DNA of 8,522 nucleotides from Bacilli bacterium (GTDB taxonomy: Bacteria; Bacillota_I; Bacilli_A; RFN20; CAG-288). The stretch's first letter is position 1. Each line of letters begins with the position of its first letter. A program made the position numbers and the translations under genes. This document shows positions 6,157 to 8,522 of the stretch, in pieces. The stretch covers positions 1-8,522 of the forward strand of contig CAAFJQ010000174.1 in the NCBI GenBank assembly GCA_900763245.1, given 5' to 3'. The notes beneath the pieces are model-generated. The model was not told the DNA's origin, ran no database searches, and saw only the letters and a list, made by a program, of their open reading frames with translations.

Positions 6157-6240
6157 GCCGGATTGATGGAATGGTAGACATGTGGTGCTTAGAACGCCAT
6201 GGGAACACCCGTGCAGGTTCGATTCCTGTATCCGGCACCA
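6157..6240 (+). tRNA. tRNA-Leu (anticodon TAG)
   Basis: The acceptor stem GCCGGAT/ATCCGGC (6157-6163, 6230-6236) is perfect, with discriminator A and an encoded CCA (6238-6240). The anticodon stem TGGTG/CGCCA encloses loop CTTAGAA, with anticodon TAG at 6190-6192. A long variable arm (about 6200-6213), as expected for a class II tRNA, supports leucine. The T-arm contains GGTTCGATTCC. Confidence 0.97.
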
Positions 6241-6255
6241 TTCAAATTTGAGATC

Positions 6256-6288
6256 GGTTTGATACATGGTATCAGACCTTTTTTGTTT
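6256..6288 (+). terminator. terminator of tRNA-Leu
   Basis: The stem GGTTTGATAC/GTATCAGACC (6256-6265, 6269-6278) has one T-G pair and a 3-base loop, followed by TTTTTTGTTT. It begins 16 bases after the tRNA. Confidence 0.88.
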
Positions 6289-6341
6289 ACCTTATTTTAA
6301 AGCCTTGTTTATCCTTGTACCATGGATTTTTACCGCAAATA

Positions 6342-6410
6342 TTGGAAACAAAATACCACAAATGTTAGAAACAAAAAGCCACAAAAGTTGGAAACAAAAA
6401 GCTGAAAACA
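6342..6410 (+). repeat. three tandem 23-bp repeats
   Basis: Units start at 6342, 6365 and 6388. They begin TTGGAAACAAAATACC, TTAGAAACAAAAAGCC and TTGGAAACAAAAAGCT, and the first two end CACAAATG and CACAAAAG. The third diverges after GCT. A partial unit, TACCGCAAATA (6331-6341), precedes the first. A 23-bp period is not a multiple of three, so this is not a protein repeat. Near-helical spacing (about two turns) suggests protein-binding sites, such as transposase sites at an element end or iterons. Confidence 0.7.
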
Positions 6411-6843
6411 AACATCATCAATTTACACAAGGCAGCAGAAAATCGCGAAGAACAAAGCCGTTTTAGAGCTTAGCATTTTCAAAACTTAGTGCGTTTTTCC
6501 TATTTCTATTTTATTTTGTAAATCTACTGCTCATGACACATCATATTTGTCGTCGATTATAGAGAACAAATCATGACTTTGTCTTCAGCTTCAACTATTG
6601 ATTATCAAAGCCATGACCTTAGTGAATTGTTGTATTATCTCCGTTCAGTTCTATCAGAACCATATCCTTTATAGAAGATTCGTTTCAATCAATAACAGCA
6701 TTCTCTATGAAAGCGTTGTCGCTAAAAGCCGTATAAAATCAAAAGATAATCACCATTGATAAATTAAAGTGTTTAAAATTTTTCAAATTATTCCAATAAA
6801 ATCATCTGCTTGATTGTGTATAGGGTGTAAAGACACAAGATAC

Positions 6844-6848
6844 GGAGG
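6844..6848 (+). promoter_or_regulatory. ribosome binding site of the acidic lipoprotein
   Basis: GGAGG lies 9 bases before the ATG at 6858 and fixes the start. No confident promoter was found upstream; TATAGG at 6819-6824 is a possible -10 without a matching -35. Confidence 0.75.
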
Positions 6849-6857
6849 TACATCGAA

Positions 6858-7748
6858 ATGAAAAAATTAGTTTTTACTTTAGTAGCGTTGTCCAGTGCTG
6901 CCGCATTAGTTGGCTGTGGTAAAACACAGACTACAATTCCTGAGAATCAGCCGAAACAGTCTTTTAAGAGCATGGCTCAAGACAGTGCATTATCAAGCAT
7001 CAGTATGTTGAATACTGGTTACACAAAGGGTTTACGTCGCCAGGCTTTGACTGATGCACAGAAAACAAATGTGTTGAACAAATTAGATTTAGTCGATGAA
7101 TTATTGAAAGGCGATGCCATCAAGTCTGAAGAAGTAGCAGTCTCTGAAGGTGATGTATATTTTGGAACTTATGATAAATATTACACATTGACTTTAAATC
7201 AGATTGATGGAAACAAAGAAGATTATAAGTTCTACTATACAGAAACATTAGAAGCTCCTGAAGCTGATGAAGATGATGACGATGATAAAAAGGACGAAGA
7301 AGAGGAAGAAGTATCCTCTAATTTAGATGGCGTTGTACTTTTAGGTGAAAAGACCTATAAGATGCATGGCGAAAAAGAAGTTTCCAAAGAAGGTCAGGAA
7401 GTAGAAGTCGAATACTCCTTTGTCATCACTGATGAAGAAACCAAAGAAAAAGTAATCGTCAAACATGAAAGCGAAACCGGTGGCGACGAAAACGAAAACG
7501 AGTATTCTTACGCTAGACATGATGCTACTGGTAAATTAGTCGAAAAAGTAAAGATTGATTTCGAACAGGAAAACAATGAAACTGAGTATTCAGTCAAAAC
7601 CATGAGCAATGGCGATAAGAAACATTACAAATTCAAATTCGAAGAAAAAGGCGGTCAGAAATTCGTAAAAGTCAAAATCATCGAGAATCAGGAAGTCGTT
7701 CAGGCTAAATTGCAAGTCACTGATACGGGTTATGAATTTGTCGAATAA
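6858..7748 (+). CDS. acidic secreted lipoprotein, unknown function
   Basis: I do not recognise a family. The 296-residue product begins with a lipoprotein signal: MKK, a hydrophobic core (4-18) and lipobox Leu-Val-Gly-Cys with the acylated Cys20, so it should be anchored outside the membrane. A Thr/Gln/Pro-rich linker (22-36) and a helical segment (about 40-92) follow. Residues 135-151 are almost all Asp/Glu apart from one Ala and two Lys. The C-terminal half (about 155-296) alternates charged and beta-branched residues in short stretches (for example EVEVEYSFVI, HYKFKFEE, FVKVKIIE), suggesting an antiparallel beta-sheet. The overall charge is strongly negative. It stands alone between its own ribosome site and a strong terminator. 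Cation binding by the acidic run, or a spacer role, is only conjecture. Confidence 0.85.
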   Translation: MKKLVFTLVALSSAAALVGCGKTQTTIPENQPKQSFKSMAQDSALSSISMLNTGYTKGLRRQALTDAQKTNVLNKLDLVDELLKGDAIKSEEVAVSEGDVYFGTYDKYYTLTLNQIDGNKEDYKFYYTETLEAPEADEDDDDDKKDEEEEEVSSNLDGVVLLGEKTYKMHGEKEVSKEGQEVEVEYSFVITDEETKEKVIVKHESETGGDENENEYSYARHDATGKLVEKVKIDFEQENNETEYSVKTMSNGDKKHYKFKFEEKGGQKFVKVKIIENQEVVQAKLQVTDTGYEFVE

Positions 7749-7797
7749 TTGATATTCTGTATCTTATCATAACAATCAGAAAATAATTAGGTAATAG

Positions 7798-7848
7798 AAA
7801 AGCTGTCAGTCATTTATCAGATCAAGCGATAATGTGCTGACAGCTTTT
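7798..7848. terminator. long hairpin terminator between lipoprotein and pseudogene
   Basis: Perfect 12-base arms AAAAGCTGTCAG (7798-7809) and CTGACAGCTTTT (7837-7848) are joined through an inner stem, CATTTATC with GATAATG (one bulged T). With A-runs on one side and T-runs on the other it can end transcription from both the lipoprotein (+) and the pseudogene (-). Confidence 0.85.
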
Positions 7849-7913
7849 CATTTATCTATTATTTCAAAGAAATAACTTCAAAACATCTTTAATTTATCAG
7901 ATACGATTTTATG

Positions 7914-8332
7914 TTATTCTTTGAAGTCATTCACTAGACTTCTAAAGAACACATCACCAATCTGAAGATAACCATTCATAGATGGATGAACACCATTGGT
8001 TCCGATTACTTCCGTCTCATCACTATGGTTATTGACGGGTTTATTCGTGCTTGGATGTTCGAATCCACGCCATCAATGATCCAGGTGTTATTCTTGCTGA
8101 TTTCTATCTTTGGCGTATGACCGTCTTTGCCTTGTAATCCATTGATGCCATCTTTGCCATTGGTGATGACAAAGTCATATGTTGTTCCATCACTATAGTA
8201 GATGGTGTAATAATCAGTCAGATCGACTGTATTGGTTTTGACGATGCTTTCAATCGACTTGGCTTCTTGATGGTTGCATCCTGATAATGCAAATGCAAAG
8301 GACAAGGCAAAAAGCATTAATTTTCTTTTCAT
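7914..8332 (-). pseudogene. remnant of a collagen-like SGNH/GDSL hydrolase lipoprotein, internally deleted and frameshifted
   Basis: The first 80 or so residues read as a lipoprotein. MKRKLMLFALSFAFALSGC has a Ser-Gly-Cys lipobox (Cys19), a short domain with YYTIYYSDGTTYDFVITNG follows, then a collagen-like stretch GKDGINGLQGKDGHTP and KNNTWIIDGVDSNIQA. This frame stops at 8006 after 108 residues. In another frame, from about 8060 down to a stop at 7914-7916, the DNA encodes a segment ending NGVHPSMNGYLQIGDVFF, the C-terminal block of SGNH hydrolases with the catalytic His codon at 7986-7988. A stop codon in that second frame just upstream, and the absence of the GDS nucleophile block, show that most of the catalytic domain is gone. 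The start at 8332 has a GGGGG-rich, imperfect ribosome site (8337-8341). The short product might still be made as a small lipoprotein. Confidence 0.75.
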
Positions 8333-8353
8333 AATACCCCCGTAAGTATTTAT

Positions 8354-8381
8354 ATCTTACTTAAAATGGGGTGTTTGTCAA
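8354..8381 (-). promoter_or_regulatory. promoter of the hydrolase-lipoprotein pseudogene
   Basis: On the minus strand a perfect TTGACA (8381-8376) is followed after 16 bases by TAAGAT (8359-8354). It looks intact even though the gene is not. Confidence 0.6.
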
Positions 8382-8387
8382 ATGTTT

Positions 8388-8403
8388 ATGCAAACGTTAT
8401 TGT
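8388..8403 (+). promoter_or_regulatory. cre-like sequence (catabolite control) upstream of the pseudogene promoter
   Basis: ATGCAAACGTTATTGT matches 14 of 16 positions of the Bacillus cre consensus WTGNNARCGNWWWCAW, but the conserved CA near the end is missing. Its place just upstream of the -35 would suit CcpA control of a secreted hydrolase. Weak. Confidence 0.2.
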
Positions 8404-8522
8404 CATAAGATTTCCAACGACAAACTGTCATTCATATAAAACTTTAAATTCACTTTTGAACAAATGAATTATCAAAAGAACAATAGCTTTGAACTAAGCA
8501 TGTTTCAATACAAGAATCCACA

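Larger units (their letters stand above)
6289..6857. other. long non-coding interval
   Basis: About 570 bases without a credible gene on either strand; every frame is broken often. It contains three tandem 23-bp repeats (listed separately) and an A+T-rich stretch at about 6755-6805. The lipoprotein's ribosome site is at its right edge. No RNA family was recognised. It may be the decayed remains of a mobile element or lost gene. Confidence 0.6.

Noticed and set aside
6266..6466. 66-codon open frame after tRNA-Leu
   Set aside because: It starts inside the tRNA-Leu terminator hairpin, has no ribosome site and runs through the 23-bp repeats, whose period breaks the frame pattern.
6460..6470. GTTTTAGAGCT, identical to the start of many type II-A CRISPR repeats
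   Set aside because: There is only one copy, the rest of the repeat does not match, no spacer periodicity is seen and no cas gene or anti-repeat is in the window. Most likely chance in A+T-rich DNA.
6600..6735. Possible decayed coding sequence on the minus strand; one frame reads DMVLIELNGDNTTIH and resembles a hexapeptide-repeat acyltransferase
   Set aside because: Several stop codons interrupt the frame within about 45 codons and the resemblance is short and low-complexity. A translated search of 6450-6800 would be needed.

Overview
The window reads as chromosomal DNA of a low-GC Bacillota bacterium. Strong AGGAGG-type ribosome sites, TATAAT-type promoters, U-tailed hairpin terminators and Firmicutes-type regulators (TetR, MarR) support this. 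The mix of a collagen-like SGNH lipoprotein remnant and DegV/FakB, with genomic GC around 40 % by eye, would fit an anaerobic Erysipelotrichia-like gut or oral organism. The class-level placement is only a guess from style.

Layout. Positions 1-154 hold two tRNA-Arg genes, the first cut by the window edge. They are followed by a short two-helix membrane protein and a terminator. A good promoter at 513-541 then starts a tight four-gene operon, 572-3689: cysteine synthase (cysK), serine O-acetyltransferase (cysE/EpsC type), a YdcF-like DUF218 protein and a PHP-family histidinol-phosphatase-like enzyme. The first two make cysteine from serine and sulfide by the two-step O-acetylserine route. The last two have no obvious link to cysteine but are translationally tied to it. 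An intergenic stretch carries an inverted repeat, a promoter and a 20-bp operator-like palindrome in front of a TetR regulator (4003-4566). A strong two-way terminator separates this from a convergent minus-strand operon, degV-marR (5907 back to 4611).

The clearest regulatory reading is upstream of degV. Two copies of the palindrome TTGTTGA-N4-TCAACAA sit one on the -35 and one on the transcription start of the degV promoter. This is the arrangement expected if the co-transcribed MarR protein represses its own operon. Because DegV proteins are fatty-acid-binding (FakB) subunits, the circuit may sense exogenous fatty acids (inference).

The right third is sparser. tRNA-Leu(UAG) and its terminator are followed by about 570 bases without a gene, which include three tandem 23-bp repeats that look like protein-binding or transposon-end repeats. 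Next come an orphan acidic lipoprotein (6858-7748), a long perfect-arm hairpin terminator, and a minus-strand pseudogene. The pseudogene is the start of a lipoprotein with a collagen-like stretch, joined out of frame to the last part of an SGNH/GDSL hydrolase, the middle having been lost.

No CRISPR array, intact insertion sequence, phage gene or known defence system is visible. The most notable items are the two-site MarR/DegV circuit, the 23-bp repeats, the deleted hydrolase and the uncharacterised acidic lipoprotein.
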